Source: Anaerococcus sp. Marseille-Q7828
GTDB taxonomy: Bacteria > Bacillota > Clostridia > Tissierellales > Peptoniphilaceae
NCBI RefSeq assembly: GCF_949769285.1
Contig: NZ_OX458331.1
Location: 1,240,001 to 1,304,000 of the forward strand
Length of the DNA stretch: 64,000 bases
Reading direction: 5' to 3'
The notes under the pieces are model-generated. The model worked only from the letters and a program-made list of their open reading frames with translations, made no database searches and was not told where the DNA came from. Below are positions 51,207-60,153 of this stretch, piece after piece (position 1 is the stretch's first letter; every line of letters starts with the position of its first letter). Both the position numbers and the translations under genes were made by a program.

Positions 51207-51713
51207 ATGCAAATAATGGAAACAGATCGTTTAATACTTAAGGTTCCTACTTATGATGATTTTGATGAGTTATACTCAGTTCACGCAAATCCTGAAACTA
51301 ATATCTATAATCCAGGATGGGAAAAGCCAAGCAAAGAAGAATTTATGGGGACTTTAAATACGATTATTGACCACCATAAAAAGTATGGATTTGGTTATTA
51401 TTCTTTAGTAGATAAAGTTGATAATAGAGTTTTTGGTTTGTGTGGTTTAAGGTTTACAACAATAGAAGATAAAAAATATTTGAATCTGTATTATAGAATA
51501 GATCCATCTAAAACGAGAAATGGATTTGTAAAAGAAGCAGCTAGAAAAATAATTGATACTATTACTTGTGAATTAAATAATGAGTATCAAGTAGTGGCTT
51601 TAACTTTAGATAAAAATATTCCTTCAAGAAAAACTGCAGAATCCTTAGGTTTGAAATACAATAAAGATTTTGATGATGTAGATGGGAAAGGAAACGTGTA
51701 TTACTTTAATTAG
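51207..51713 (+). CDS. GNAT-family N-acetyltransferase (RimJ/RimL-like)
   Basis: A 168-residue acetyltransferase beginning METDRLILKVPTYDDFDELY, with a conserved core (YYSLVDKVDNRVFGLCGLRF) and a late NIPSRKTAESLGLKY, the GNAT C-terminal pattern. The substrate is unknown; relatives acetylate protein N-termini or small amines. The ATG at 51207 is chosen because AAGGAG lies just before it. It is the first gene after IME2 and probably the chromosomal flank. Confidence 0.8.
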   Translation: MQIMETDRLILKVPTYDDFDELYSVHANPETNIYNPGWEKPSKEEFMGTLNTIIDHHKKYGFGYYSLVDKVDNRVFGLCGLRFTTIEDKKYLNLYYRIDPSKTRNGFVKEAARKIIDTITCELNNEYQVVALTLDKNIPSRKTAESLGLKYNKDFDDVDGKGNVYYFN

Positions 51714-51909
51714 TTATAAAGTTGTAAAACTAAATCTAGATAATTGACATGCATCTTAATGCTGCATGTATGAAAATAGTATTATTATGTCCAAGAAATG
51801 TAAAAAAGCGCTTTTTATCTATAGTAAAGACTAAAAGAACGTAGAGGCATATCTTTATTAATAAAAGATTCAAAATAGAGAATACTAATTTAGATTAGGG
51901 AGATAAGTT
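51714..51909. other. Short intergenic gap
   Basis: GACATGCATCTTAATGCTGCATGT near 51747 contains the small inverted repeat ACATGCA/TGCATGT. Nothing else is recognised. Confidence 0.4.
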
Positions 51910-52661
51910 ATGAAATCATATCAGCAAATAAATAAAGAAACTATTGACAAGTGGGCTGAGAATGGATGGGAATGGAGCAAACCTGTTTCACATGAAGAAT
52001 TTCTAAAAGCTAAACAAGGAAATTGGAATGTATTTCTGACACCAACGGTACCTGTTCCGCATAATTGGCTTGGAGACTTGAAAGGCAAAAAATCCTAGGA
52101 TTGGCTTCTGGTGGTGGACAACAAATGCCAATATTTAGTGCCCTAGGTGCGGAATGTACTGTCCTTGATTATTCAACAAAGCAAATAGAATCTGAGATAA
52201 TGGTTTCTAAAAGAGAAGGCTATGAGATAGAAGTTATCGAAGGAGATATGACAAAGAATCTTCCTTTTGAAGATGAATCATTTGATATAGTTTTTAACTC
52301 TGTTTCAAATTTTTATGTTGAAGATGTATACCATGTATTTAATGAAGCATACAGAGTGTTGAAAAAAACTGGTGTTTTATTAGCGGGGCTTAATAATGAA
52401 ATTAATTATATTGTGGATAATGATGAGAAAGAAATAGTTTGGCAAATGCCATTTAATCCTCTGAAAGATGAAAAAGCAAAAGAGTTTATGGTTAAAGAAA
52501 ATGCAGGGATACAATTTTCACACAATATGACTGAACAAATCGGTGGTCAACTTAAAGCAGGCTTTACCTTAGTTGACATATATGAAGACACAAACGGATT
52601 TGGTAGATTGTATGAATTAAATATAAAATCGTATGTATCAACAAAATCAGTAAAATTATAA
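51910..52661 (+). pseudogene. SAM-dependent methyltransferase with a one-base frameshift
   Basis: The first frame (51910-52098) gives SYQQINKETIDKWAENGWEW and ends DLKGKKS at a run of six As (52085-52092). Adding one A restores GKKILGLASGGGQQMPIFSA and the rest of a class I methyltransferase (LDYSTKQIE, GDMTKNLPFEDESFDIVFNS, HVFNEAYRVLKKTGVLLAGL). The whole gene would be about 250 residues. RBS GGGAGATAAGTT supports the 51910 start. It may be phase-variable, a sequencing error, or inactivated; the SAM-binding part begins right after the shift. Confidence 0.75.
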
Positions 52662-52793
52662 AAGTATAATTGCTAATTAAACCATATTTGATTATATAAA
52701 CAGCAGAAAATTAAACAAGATATTCAGATTTAACAACAAAGATGCTAAATATTGGGTAAACATTAACTAAGAATAATGTGCAAAGGAGATTTT

Positions 52794-53966
52794 ATGTACG
52801 ATTTTATTTTTAACATACCAACTAAAGTTTTATTTGGCAAAGATCAACTTAAAAATTTGCCAGAAGAAATTAAAAAATATGGAAGTAAAGTTCTTTTGGT
52901 TTATGGAAGAAACAGTATAAAAAAGATTGGTCTTTATGATGATATTATTAAGCTATTTAATGAGAATTCAATAGAAGTTTTTGAGCTTTCTGGCATAGTT
53001 CCAAACCCTAGAATTGATAAAGTTCGTGAAGGCGTTAAGATTGCCAAAGAAAATGATATTGACTTTATCCTTGCTGTCGGTGGTGGATCTACTATTGATA
53101 CTGCCAAGCTTGTAGCAGTAGGTGCAAAATCATCGGCTGATCCTTGGGATATAGTTATTGGCAAAGAAAAACCTAGCGATGGTATAGCTCTAGGAAGTAT
53201 ATTGACCCTAGCAGCCACTGGATCAGAAATGAATGCAGGTTCTGTAATCACTAATGAAGAAACAGGACAAAAACTAGGTTGGGGCTCTGAATATGCGAGA
53301 CCAAAATTTGCTCTAATAAATCCAGAATATACTTACAGTGTAAATCAATACCATACAGCTGCAGGTACTTGTGATATTATAAGCCATACTTTAGAAAATT
53401 ATTTCACTTTGAATGATGGGGCATATTTAGATGATAGATTTGCAGAAGCAATTTTAAAAACTTGTATTAAATATGGACCAATAGCACTTAAAGAACCAGA
53501 AAATTATGAAGCTCGCTCTAATCTAATTTGGGCAAATACCTGGGCTATCAACGGCCTACTAAATGCTGGTAAATCTACAGCATGGTCAGTTCACCCAATT
53601 GAACACGAGCTTTCTGCTCTAAGAGATATCACTCACGGTGTCGGTCTTGCAATACTTACTCCTTATTGGCTAGAATATTGCTTAGATGATGAAACAAGCA
53701 ATAAAATCGCCACATTTGGTTACAATGTATTTGATATAGAAAAAACAGGCTCTACAATGGATGATGGAAAAAAAGCTATAGAAGCACTAAGAGAATTCTT
53801 TACTTCCATTGGTATACCAGAAAACTTAAGATCTGAGGGATTTAGAGAAGAAGATCTCCCTATAATGGCAAAAAATTGTGTAAATAATAGGCCAAAACCT
53901 CAAATAGATGGATTTAAACTTCTTAAAGAAGAAGACATTTTAAACATATATAAGATGGCTCTATAA
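52794..53966 (+). CDS. Iron-containing alcohol dehydrogenase (butanol dehydrogenase-like)
   Basis: A 390-residue enzyme. The N-terminal NAD(P)-binding part has ILAVGGGSTIDTAKLVAVGA. The iron site includes EHELSALRDITHGVGLAILT. The pattern FNIPTKVLFGKDQLKNLPEE opens the protein, as in BdhA/YqhD relatives. It reduces aldehydes to alcohols with NAD(P)H in fermentative metabolism. The start at 52794 has AAAGGAGATTTT. The next gene follows four bases after the stop. Confidence 0.93.
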   Translation: MYDFIFNIPTKVLFGKDQLKNLPEEIKKYGSKVLLVYGRNSIKKIGLYDDIIKLFNENSIEVFELSGIVPNPRIDKVREGVKIAKENDIDFILAVGGGSTIDTAKLVAVGAKSSADPWDIVIGKEKPSDGIALGSILTLAATGSEMNAGSVITNEETGQKLGWGSEYARPKFALINPEYTYSVNQYHTAAGTCDIISHTLENYFTLNDGAYLDDRFAEAILKTCIKYGPIALKEPENYEARSNLIWANTWAINGLLNAGKSTAWSVHPIEHELSALRDITHGVGLAILTPYWLEYCLDDETSNKIATFGYNVFDIEKTGSTMDDGKKAIEALREFFTSIGIPENLRSEGFREEDLPIMAKNCVNNRPKPQIDGFKLLKEEDILNIYKMAL

Positions 53967-53970
53967 TTAT

Positions 53971-54906
53971 ATGGCAGATATTGAAAAATTAGCCAAAGAT
54001 ATTGTAAATAAAGGTGATTCTGCAGAAAGCATAATTATTTTTGACAATAAAAATAATAAGACCATAGAATTTGCAAATGATAAAGTTTTCGATGTAAGGT
54101 CAATCTCTAAGACAGTCTTATCCCTAACTTGTGGAATTTTAATTAATGAAAGTAGGGGAGAATTTAACTTAGATACCTATATATATCCAATTATTAAAAA
54201 TAAGATGAATTTAGAAAATGAAAAGAATTTAGCTTATCTTAAAGAAATTAAAGTTAAACACCTTCTAACCCATACAACTGGATATAGAGACTTGCTATTA
54301 TACAGCAAAGATATAAGAGAAAGTGATTATGGCGATCTATTTGATTATGTCATAAATTACCCTTTGTATCACAGGCCTGGGACCCACTTTCTATATTCAA
54401 ATGCTGGATATTATCTCTTAGCTGTAACTATGGAGGAATATCTAAAGTACGATCTATTTGACTTTGTTGAAGAGAAATTATTAAAACCTTTAGGAATTGA
54501 AAATAGGTCTTGGGGCAAATATGGAAACTATATTGCAGGCGCCACAAAAATAAACTTAAATGCCTATGATATGCTTAGAATAGGTAAGCTTATCATTAAC
54601 AATGGCTACTATGATGATTTGCAAATAGTAGATAGCAATTATATAGACTTGATGCAAAAACCACACAATAAATCTATGTACGAGGTTAAAAGAAAGTATA
54701 TCTCTGAAGACTACTATGGTTATGGTATATGGATATCTGAAAGAGGAGTTGTATTTGCATCAGGAACTGGTGGTCAGCTTATAGTAATATTAAAAGATAA
54801 GAATATGATTATTGTAACTACAAATTCAGGGTCAGACAGCAAAAGTTACAAAATAAAATCAGACATTGACAAATTAGTTGATATTATATACGAAGATAGG
54901 AGATAG
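53971..54906 (+). CDS. Serine hydrolase of the beta-lactamase/class C fold
   Basis: A 311-residue protein with SxxK in VRSISKTVLS, YxN in YSNAGYYLL and a late ASGTGGQLI in place of KTG. It has no signal peptide, so it is probably a cytoplasmic esterase or peptidase-like enzyme rather than a secreted beta-lactamase. It is tightly coupled to the alcohol dehydrogenase gene upstream and to the small gene downstream. Confidence 0.85.
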   Translation: MADIEKLAKDIVNKGDSAESIIIFDNKNNKTIEFANDKVFDVRSISKTVLSLTCGILINESRGEFNLDTYIYPIIKNKMNLENEKNLAYLKEIKVKHLLTHTTGYRDLLLYSKDIRESDYGDLFDYVINYPLYHRPGTHFLYSNAGYYLLAVTMEEYLKYDLFDFVEEKLLKPLGIENRSWGKYGNYIAGATKINLNAYDMLRIGKLIINNGYYDDLQIVDSNYIDLMQKPHNKSMYEVKRKYISEDYYGYGIWISERGVVFASGTGGQLIVILKDKNMIIVTTNSGSDSKSYKIKSDIDKLVDIIYEDRR

Positions 54907-54908
54907 AA

Positions 54909-55211
54909 ATGGATTATAAACATATTGACGAATACACTAAAATTTATGAAGACCACAAAATATTACTAGATAATCTAAGTAAAGCTTTGGAAGAATTTAA
55001 AGATCATCAAGAAGAATTAAATAAGCTTGAAAAATATTATTATTCTGAAGAATTTATGAAAGACTATGATGCATCAAATAAGGGGGAGATACCAGATGAT
55101 ATTATACAAGGTATTCTTACCGAAGATGCAATTTACGATTTACTAGGTGACAATTATTTTATAGCAAAAGATTTATTAAATCTTGCTAATGATATTATCC
55201 AAGACAAATAA
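54909..55211 (+). CDS. DUF4298-family small protein
   Basis: A 100-residue helical, acidic protein (YTKIYEDHKILLDNLSKALE, then LNKLEKYYYSEEFMKDYDAS). It resembles DUF4298, a family with no known function. It starts two bases after the previous stop with AGGAGATAGAA and ends the operon before a strong terminator. Confidence 0.75.
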   Translation: MDYKHIDEYTKIYEDHKILLDNLSKALEEFKDHQEELNKLEKYYYSEEFMKDYDASNKGEIPDDIIQGILTEDAIYDLLGDNYFIAKDLLNLANDIIQDK

Positions 55212-55216
55212 ATAAA

Positions 55217-55254
55217 AAATAGACCTTAGCGATTTGGCTAAGGTCTATTTTTAT
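55217..55254 (+). terminator. Terminator after the DUF4298 gene
   Basis: ATAGACCTTAGC (55219-55230) pairs with GCTAAGGTCTAT (55237-55248), flanked by A- and T-runs, so it can act in both directions. Confidence 0.9.
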
Positions 55255-55255
55255 A

Positions 55256-55331
55256 TGGTGCGCCATCAGAGGCTCGAACTCTGGACACCCTGATTAAGAG
55301 TCAGGTGCTCTACCAACTGAGCTAATGGCAC
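55256..55331 (-). tRNA. tRNA-Lys (anticodon CUU)
   Basis: A full 76-nt cloverleaf on the minus strand, including an encoded CCA. The D arm is AGCTCAGTTGGTAGAGC, the anticodon stem CCTGA/TCAGG has loop CTCTTAA (anticodon CTT), and the T arm is CCAGAGTTCGAGCCTCTGA-like. It reads AAG codons. Its 3' end is not occupied by a mobile element here. Confidence 0.95.
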
Positions 55332-55377
55332 TGAAGAATACTTTTCTATTATATAGCACCATTATAGTTTTGTCAAG

Positions 55378-56271
55378 TTAATATATGGACCAAATTTTTA
55401 CAATTTGATTACTAATCTGATCAAAAGTCCATTCTATCTTAGAATTTCTAAGGCTATTTGGATCATTTATTATAAATTTACCATCTTTATATGAGTCTAT
55501 CACAAATATATGGCCAAATAGAGTAAAATATCCTCTATTTACTGAAACTAAAAGGGGACCCTTTTCCAATGCCTTTTTCATAGCTTCTTCGTTTAAGGCA
55601 ACGTCCTCAATTTTATAGTCATATTTTTTTGCTCCATCATAAAAGAAGTTCCAAGATATACCTTCGTTACCCATGTAGTTTTGAGCATCTTTGGCGATTT
55701 TATCAGGTGTGATGGAATCATCTTTCTTTAGCCTAGACAAAATCATAGCCATAGATGTAGGTCCACAGCCACTAATACCAATATTTCTATTACCTAGCTT
55801 GTTGTAGGCCCATCTATTGTCCCATTGGATAAAATAGGGAGTTTTTCTTTCTAAATCAACTGATTGGCCGGGAGTGTATGGGAAATTGGTTAAACCGTTA
55901 TTCATATTATAAACAAATTCGATTGTGTCCTCGTCATTTCCTGCCAAATATGCATCTATATTATCCAAATCATCGAAGTTATCATATACCCACTTGGCTT
56001 TTGGATTTTCGCCTAACCATGATTCTATATTTTTCTTAAGCTCATCCTTGTTATCGGACTTAAGTTTAGGATTTGTGTTTTGGTCAATATCTTCATCATT
56101 AGATAGCGCAAGTCCCTTTTTAGGTATAAATGTATCTATAGCAAGTTCGTTTATACTTGTAAGAATATTTAAATTTTCTTCATTAACTATGCCTTCATTT
56201 TCTCTAATATCATCTTTGGAACAAGAAGATAAAAGGGGAATTAAGAGGGCTATTATAAGATATTTTTTCAT
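55378..56271 (-). CDS. C39-like peptidase domain lipoprotein
   Basis: A 297-residue lipoprotein: signal sequence with lipobox LLSSC (Cys17), an acidic linker, then a C39_2-type papain-like domain with catalytic Cys in GISGCGPTSMAMIL, His in LFGHIFVIDSY and Asp in IINDPNS. It would be anchored on the outer face of the membrane. Related domains process or bind peptides; the substrate is unknown. It is a single gene whose transcription diverges from queT. Confidence 0.85.
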   Translation of the reverse strand: MKKYLIIALLIPLLSSCSKDDIRENEGIVNEENLNILTSINELAIDTFIPKKGLALSNDEDIDQNTNPKLKSDNKDELKKNIESWLGENPKAKWVYDNFDDLDNIDAYLAGNDEDTIEFVYNMNNGLTNFPYTPGQSVDLERKTPYFIQWDNRWAYNKLGNRNIGISGCGPTSMAMILSRLKKDDSITPDKIAKDAQNYMGNEGISWNFFYDGAKKYDYKIEDVALNEEAMKKALEKGPLLVSVNRGYFTLFGHIFVIDSYKDGKFIINDPNSLRNSKIEWTFDQISNQIVKIWSIY

Positions 56272-56344
56272 AAGATTACTTTACTATTATAAAGATATGC
56301 TTCAATACTTGTGATAATTATTAAATTTATGATATAATATTTCG

Positions 56345-56386
56345 GTAATGTTTCTTGGCACCCATTGTAAAAAATATCAAGGAGAG
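56345..56386 (+). promoter_or_regulatory. preQ1-I-type riboswitch controlling queT
   Basis: Stem AATG (56347-56350)/CATT (56363-56366) encloses the loop TTTCTTGGCACC. An A-rich strand follows, ending in CAAG (56378-56381), which can pair with CTTG (56354-56357). This is the H-type pseudoknot of class I preQ1 aptamers. The CAAG is the first half of the AAGGAG ribosome binding site, so preQ1 would block translation. Confidence 0.7.
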
Positions 56387-56390
56387 AAAA

Positions 56391-56885
56391 ATGAATAAGA
56401 ATTTTACAAAGGATACTAACTTTTTGGTTAGATCTGCAGTAGTTGCTGCACTTTACGCAGTGTTAACTTTACTTGTACCTATGCCACAGTATGGACCTAT
56501 ACAATTTAGGTTTTCAGAAATTTTGGTATTATTAGTTTTCTATAATAGAAAATACATACCGGGACTAGTTTTAGGATGTGCTATAGCAAATTTATTTAGC
56601 CCTATGGCATGGTTTGATGTTATATTTGGTACTTTATCTTCATATATAGCATTTAGATTGATGGAGAAGACAGATAAGTTATTTATAGCATCTTTATTTC
56701 CAGTACTTATGGTCTCTGTACCTGCAATAGGAACTTATCTATTGCTAGATAATACAGGAGCATTCATAACTATGCTATTCTCATTTATGGCAAGTGAATT
56801 TGTAATGGTTTCTATCATTGCTGTTATTATTTTTAAAATCCTAGAACAAAATACTGGTTTTATGAAAATTATTACAGAATTTTAA
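56391..56885 (+). CDS. queT: QueT family transporter (queuosine precursor uptake)
   Basis: A 164-residue membrane protein with about five hydrophobic segments (LVRSAVVAALYAVLTLLVPM, QFRFSEILVLLVFYNRKYIP), matching QueT S-components of ECF transporters. It imports the precursor preQ1 (or preQ0) for tRNA queuosine synthesis. The ATG at 56391 follows AAGGAGAGAAAA, and a preQ1 aptamer overlaps that site. Confidence 0.9.
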   Translation: MNKNFTKDTNFLVRSAVVAALYAVLTLLVPMPQYGPIQFRFSEILVLLVFYNRKYIPGLVLGCAIANLFSPMAWFDVIFGTLSSYIAFRLMEKTDKLFIASLFPVLMVSVPAIGTYLLLDNTGAFITMLFSFMASEFVMVSIIAVIIFKILEQNTGFMKIITEF

Positions 56886-56909
56886 AAAAGCTCCCAATTG
56901 GGAGCTTTT
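56885..56909. terminator. Bidirectional terminator between queT and csoR
   Basis: AAAAGCTCCCAATTGGGAGCTTTT is a perfect palindrome flanked by A/T runs. Confidence 0.9.
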
Positions 56910-57185
56910 CTAGATTTTATTTAGTTTGTCAATTATAGCTTCAATTTCTTCTATTTTTTTTAGGCCATCTTCCTTATCTTCATTGCTAATAGCATCGTAT
57001 ACACAATGCTCTAGGTGTCCCCTTAGAACATCCTTATTTACATTTTTTAATATAGAAATTGATGCCATCAATTGATTACTTATATCTATACAGTATCTAT
57101 CATCTTCAACCATTTTTATTAATCCATCGATTTGCCCACCGACAGTTTTTAATTTTCTAATGGTTTTTGCTTTATCAGCATGCAT
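56910..57185 (-). CDS. csoR: CsoR-family copper-sensing repressor
   Basis: A 91-residue all-helical regulator (KAKTIRKLKTVGGQIDGLIK, then MVEDDRYCIDISNQL). The copper-binding residues Cys (RYCID), His and Cys (GHLEHC) fit the C-H-C pattern of CsoR. Copper binding would release the operator of the copA operon. Its ATG overlaps the copA stop by one base (TAATG). Confidence 0.92.
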   Translation of the reverse strand: MHADKAKTIRKLKTVGGQIDGLIKMVEDDRYCIDISNQLMASISILKNVNKDVLRGHLEHCVYDAISNEDKEDGLKKIEEIEAIIDKLNKI

Positions 57186-57412
57186 TATTTATATTCGATA
57201 CCCTTATATTCATATCCTGCTTCATTTATAGCTTCTTCAATTGCTTTCTCGTCAGCAGTTCCAAAATATGTTACTTCAGCGTTTTTATTATCTAAATTAA
57301 CTTCTGCATTTTCAACAAATGTTAATTCCTTTAAAGCTTTTTCTACATTTGCTTTACAGTGATTGCATGTCATTCCATCTACATTTACTAATAATTTATT
57401 TGTTTGTGCCAT
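57185..57412 (-). CDS. copZ: CopZ-like copper chaperone, in-frame 3' part of copA with its own start signals
   Basis: Within the copA frame, AAAGGAG lies eight bases before an ATG at 57412. From there 75 codons encode a complete HMA domain (LLVNVDGMTCNHCKANVEKA, with CxxC). The same protein may thus be made both as a free chaperone and as a C-terminal domain of CopA. An HMA domain after the ATPase core is unusual because these domains normally precede it. Confidence 0.65.
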   Translation of the reverse strand: MAQTNKLLVNVDGMTCNHCKANVEKALKELTFVENAEVNLDNKNAEVTYFGTADEKAIEEAINEAGYEYKGIEYK

Positions 57413-59746
57413 TTTATTTTCTCCTTTATTATTTTCATTTATTTTTCTTTCTTCTGGGTTTTCATCTAATATTTTTTCAATTTCTTTTTGATTTTTAAAT
57501 TCAGGTCTAAATCCCTTTAACCTTAATGAGTTAATACATACAAATATAGATGATACACTCATAGCAAAGGCTGCAAACATAGGATTTAGAGTAATTCCAA
57601 AGCTTGGATATAATAATCCTGCAGCTACTGGAATTAAGATAACATTGTAGAAAAATGCCCAGAATAGATTTTGCTTTATAGTTTTAATTGTTGCTTTAGA
57701 TAATTCAATTGAACTAACTATATCAAGCAATGAGTTTCTCATTAAAACTACATCAGCTGAATCTATAGCAACATCAGTACCATTACCTATAGCCATACCT
57801 ATATCACTTCTGGCAAGTGCTGGAGCATCATTTATACCATCACCTACCATGGTTACTTTCTTACCCGTATCCTGGAGTTCTTTCACAACTTTATCCTTAT
57901 CTTGAGGAAGAACTTCAGCAAATTTCTTATCTATATTAAGTTCAGATCTAATTGCTTCGGCCGTTGTAGCATTATCTCCAGTTACCATAGTTACTTCATA
58001 ACCTAGGTTTTTAAGCTCATCAATTGCTATCTTAGATGTATTTTTAGCAACATCTTTTACTGCTATAATTCCAAGTACTTTCCTTTCATCAGAAAAATAC
58101 ATTGAAGTTTTGCCTTGGCTTGCATATTTTTCAGCTACACTTTCATAATCAACTAGGTCAATATTTTCTTCTTTCATTAGTCTAAGGTTACCAGCAAAAT
58201 AAGTCTTAGAATCTACTATAGCTTTGATACCCTTACCAGATAGAGCATTAAATTCATGAACTTTAACTGGATGAATGTTATTTTCATCAGCATAAGTTGT
58301 AATAGCTGTACTTAGTGGGTGTTCGGATGAACTTTCTATACTTGTAGCAAGCTCTAAGAAATCTCTTTCATCCATGCTAGTTTCTATATCAGTAACAACT
58401 GGTCTACCTTCAGTAATAGTTCCTGTTTTATCTAGTAGGATTGTATCTACCTTGTGTAAGTTTTCTAGGGATTCAGCATTTTTAAATAACAATCCAAGCT
58501 CAGCTGACTTTCCAGTAGACACCATTATAGACATTGGTGTTGCAAGACCTAGGGCACATGGACATGATATTACTAATACTGAAATCATAAGATTTAAGGC
58601 AAACTCGAAGTCATACCCTAAAAGCATCCATATAACAAAAGTAAGTATGGATATAACAATCACAACTGGTACAAATACAGCTGAAATTTTATCCGCCATT
58701 TTTGCAATTGGTGCCTTAGTTTCATTAGCCTCATTTACTAGGTTAATGATTTGAGCAAGGGTTGTATCTTCACCAACAGCTGTAGCTTTAAACTTAAATG
58801 ATCCATCTTTATTTATAGTAGCTGTTACTACTTGATCATCTACACTCTTATTAACAGGAATAGATTCACCAGTAATAGCTGATTCATCAATTACTGAAGA
58901 ACCTTCTACTATTACACCATCAACTGGTATGGAATCACCAGGTCTAATTAGGATAATATCACCCTTATTAATCTGATCAACATCTACTTCTTCTTGCTTT
59001 CCATCTACAATCCTTGTAGCTTTTTTAGGGGCAAGGTTGATTAAGTTTTCTAGACTAGCCTTTGTCCTGCCCTTAGATTTTGCTTCAAAATATTTACCTA
59101 AGGTTATTAGTGTAAGAATCGTTGCTGCAGATTCAAAATATAGGCTATGCATATAGGTATTTACTAAGTCAAAGTCTCCAAAACCTAGACCATAAGCCAT
59201 ACGCATTATAGAAAAGATTCCATATATTGTAGCTGCACTAGATCCTAAGGCTACTAGAGTATCCATGTTAGGAGCCCTATTTATAAGGCCTTTAAAACCA
59301 GATGTAAAGAATTTTCTATTCACAAACAATACGGGGATAGTTAATAAAAACTGTAAGAAAGCATTGTTTAAAGCACCTTCTGGTCCAGTTACAAAATCTG
59401 GCACAGGTAATCCTACCATTGGTCCCATAGCTAGATACAAAAGTGGGATCATAAAGGCAAAGGAAACTTTTAATCTATGTTTGGTTTCGTCTTCTAATGA
59501 ATCCTCATTTTTTTTACCACTCGTTTTAGGTGTTTCTGCTGATTTTAAACTTGCACCATATCCGATACTTTCGACAGCATTTATTATATCATCATCTGAT
59601 ATCTTGCCATCATCATAATCAACACTCATAGATTCATTGATAAGATTGACATTGACATCATTTACACCGAGCTTTTTTACAGCTCTTGTAACATTAGCCT
59701 GGCAAGCAGAGCATGACATGCCTGTTATATCATAACGTTGTTTCAT
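57185..59746 (-). CDS. copA: Copper-translocating P1B-type ATPase with N- and C-terminal HMA domains
   Basis: An 853-residue copper exporter. It has an N-terminal HMA domain (ITGMSCSACQANVTRAVKKL), eight transmembrane helices, the TGES motif, ion-binding CPC in ISCPCALGLATP, phosphorylation site DKTGT, SEHPLS and GDGINDAPA. A linker of about 40 residues (NPEERKINENNKGENK) and a second HMA domain then follow. It pumps Cu(I) out of the cell. It is transcribed from the promoter region near 59760, which carries a CsoR-like palindrome. Confidence 0.95.
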   Translation of the reverse strand: MKQRYDITGMSCSACQANVTRAVKKLGVNDVNVNLINESMSVDYDDGKISDDDIINAVESIGYGASLKSAETPKTSGKKNEDSLEDETKHRLKVSFAFMIPLLYLAMGPMVGLPVPDFVTGPEGALNNAFLQFLLTIPVLFVNRKFFTSGFKGLINRAPNMDTLVALGSSAATIYGIFSIMRMAYGLGFGDFDLVNTYMHSLYFESAATILTLITLGKYFEAKSKGRTKASLENLINLAPKKATRIVDGKQEEVDVDQINKGDIILIRPGDSIPVDGVIVEGSSVIDESAITGESIPVNKSVDDQVVTATINKDGSFKFKATAVGEDTTLAQIINLVNEANETKAPIAKMADKISAVFVPVVIVISILTFVIWMLLGYDFEFALNLMISVLVISCPCALGLATPMSIMVSTGKSAELGLLFKNAESLENLHKVDTILLDKTGTITEGRPVVTDIETSMDERDFLELATSIESSSEHPLSTAITTYADENNIHPVKVHEFNALSGKGIKAIVDSKTYFAGNLRLMKEENIDLVDYESVAEKYASQGKTSMYFSDERKVLGIIAVKDVAKNTSKIAIDELKNLGYEVTMVTGDNATTAEAIRSELNIDKKFAEVLPQDKDKVVKELQDTGKKVTMVGDGINDAPALARSDIGMAIGNGTDVAIDSADVVLMRNSLLDIVSSIELSKATIKTIKQNLFWAFFYNVILIPVAAGLLYPSFGITLNPMFAAFAMSVSSIFVCINSLRLKGFRPEFKNQKEIEKILDENPEERKINENNKGENKMAQTNKLLVNVDGMTCNHCKANVEKALKELTFVENAEVNLDNKNAEVTYFGTADEKAIEEAINEAGYEYKGIEYK

Positions 59747-59757
59747 CTAACCTCCTT

Positions 59758-59800
59758 CTAACACCCATAGGGGGTGTCAGTATCACTAAACAATTTTTAG
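59758..59800 (-). promoter_or_regulatory. CsoR operator of the copA-csoR operon
   Basis: ACACCCATAGGGGGTGT (about 59761-59777) is a GC-rich near-palindrome like known CsoR sites. It lies just upstream of the copA ribosome binding site. Confidence 0.7.
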
Positions 59801-59846
59801 TTATTTTTGTCAAGCTAGGGTATCTAAAAATAAATAGGAGGAACTT

Positions 59847-60116
59847 ATGAAAAGATATAGGATTTTGTTTAAAGGAAGAGTCCAAGGCGTTGGTTTTAGA
59901 TTTACTGCAAAGATGATAGCAGATAGATTAAATTTAACAGGTAGTGTCAAAAATTTATATAACTATGATGTTGAATCTTATGTACAAGGAGAAGTAGAGA
60001 ATATAGAAAGATTCATATATGAATTACAAAACCAAAGATTTATTAGGATAGAATCGATTGATAAAACTGAAGTTGATACGATCCAAGATGAAAATTCTTT
60101 TGATATAATTGGCTAA
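59847..60116 (+). CDS. acyP: Acylphosphatase
   Basis: An 89-residue enzyme with the signature FKGRVQGVGFRFTAKMIAD (catalytic Arg in GFRF) and the catalytic Asn in GSVKNLYNYDVE. It hydrolyses carboxyl-phosphate bonds such as acetyl phosphate and 1,3-bisphosphoglycerate. AGGAGGAACTT precedes the ATG. It is read away from the copper operon. Confidence 0.93.
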   Translation: MKRYRILFKGRVQGVGFRFTAKMIADRLNLTGSVKNLYNYDVESYVQGEVENIERFIYELQNQRFIRIESIDKTEVDTIQDENSFDIIG

Positions 60117-60153
60117 CTATTGATTAACTTTTATTATAAGATATATTAAAACT

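Noticed and set aside
55256..55331. tRNA-Lys as attachment site of the island
   Set aside because: The tRNA lies about 4 kb beyond IME2, with intact chromosomal-type genes between, and no repeat of its 3' end was noticed elsewhere in the window.
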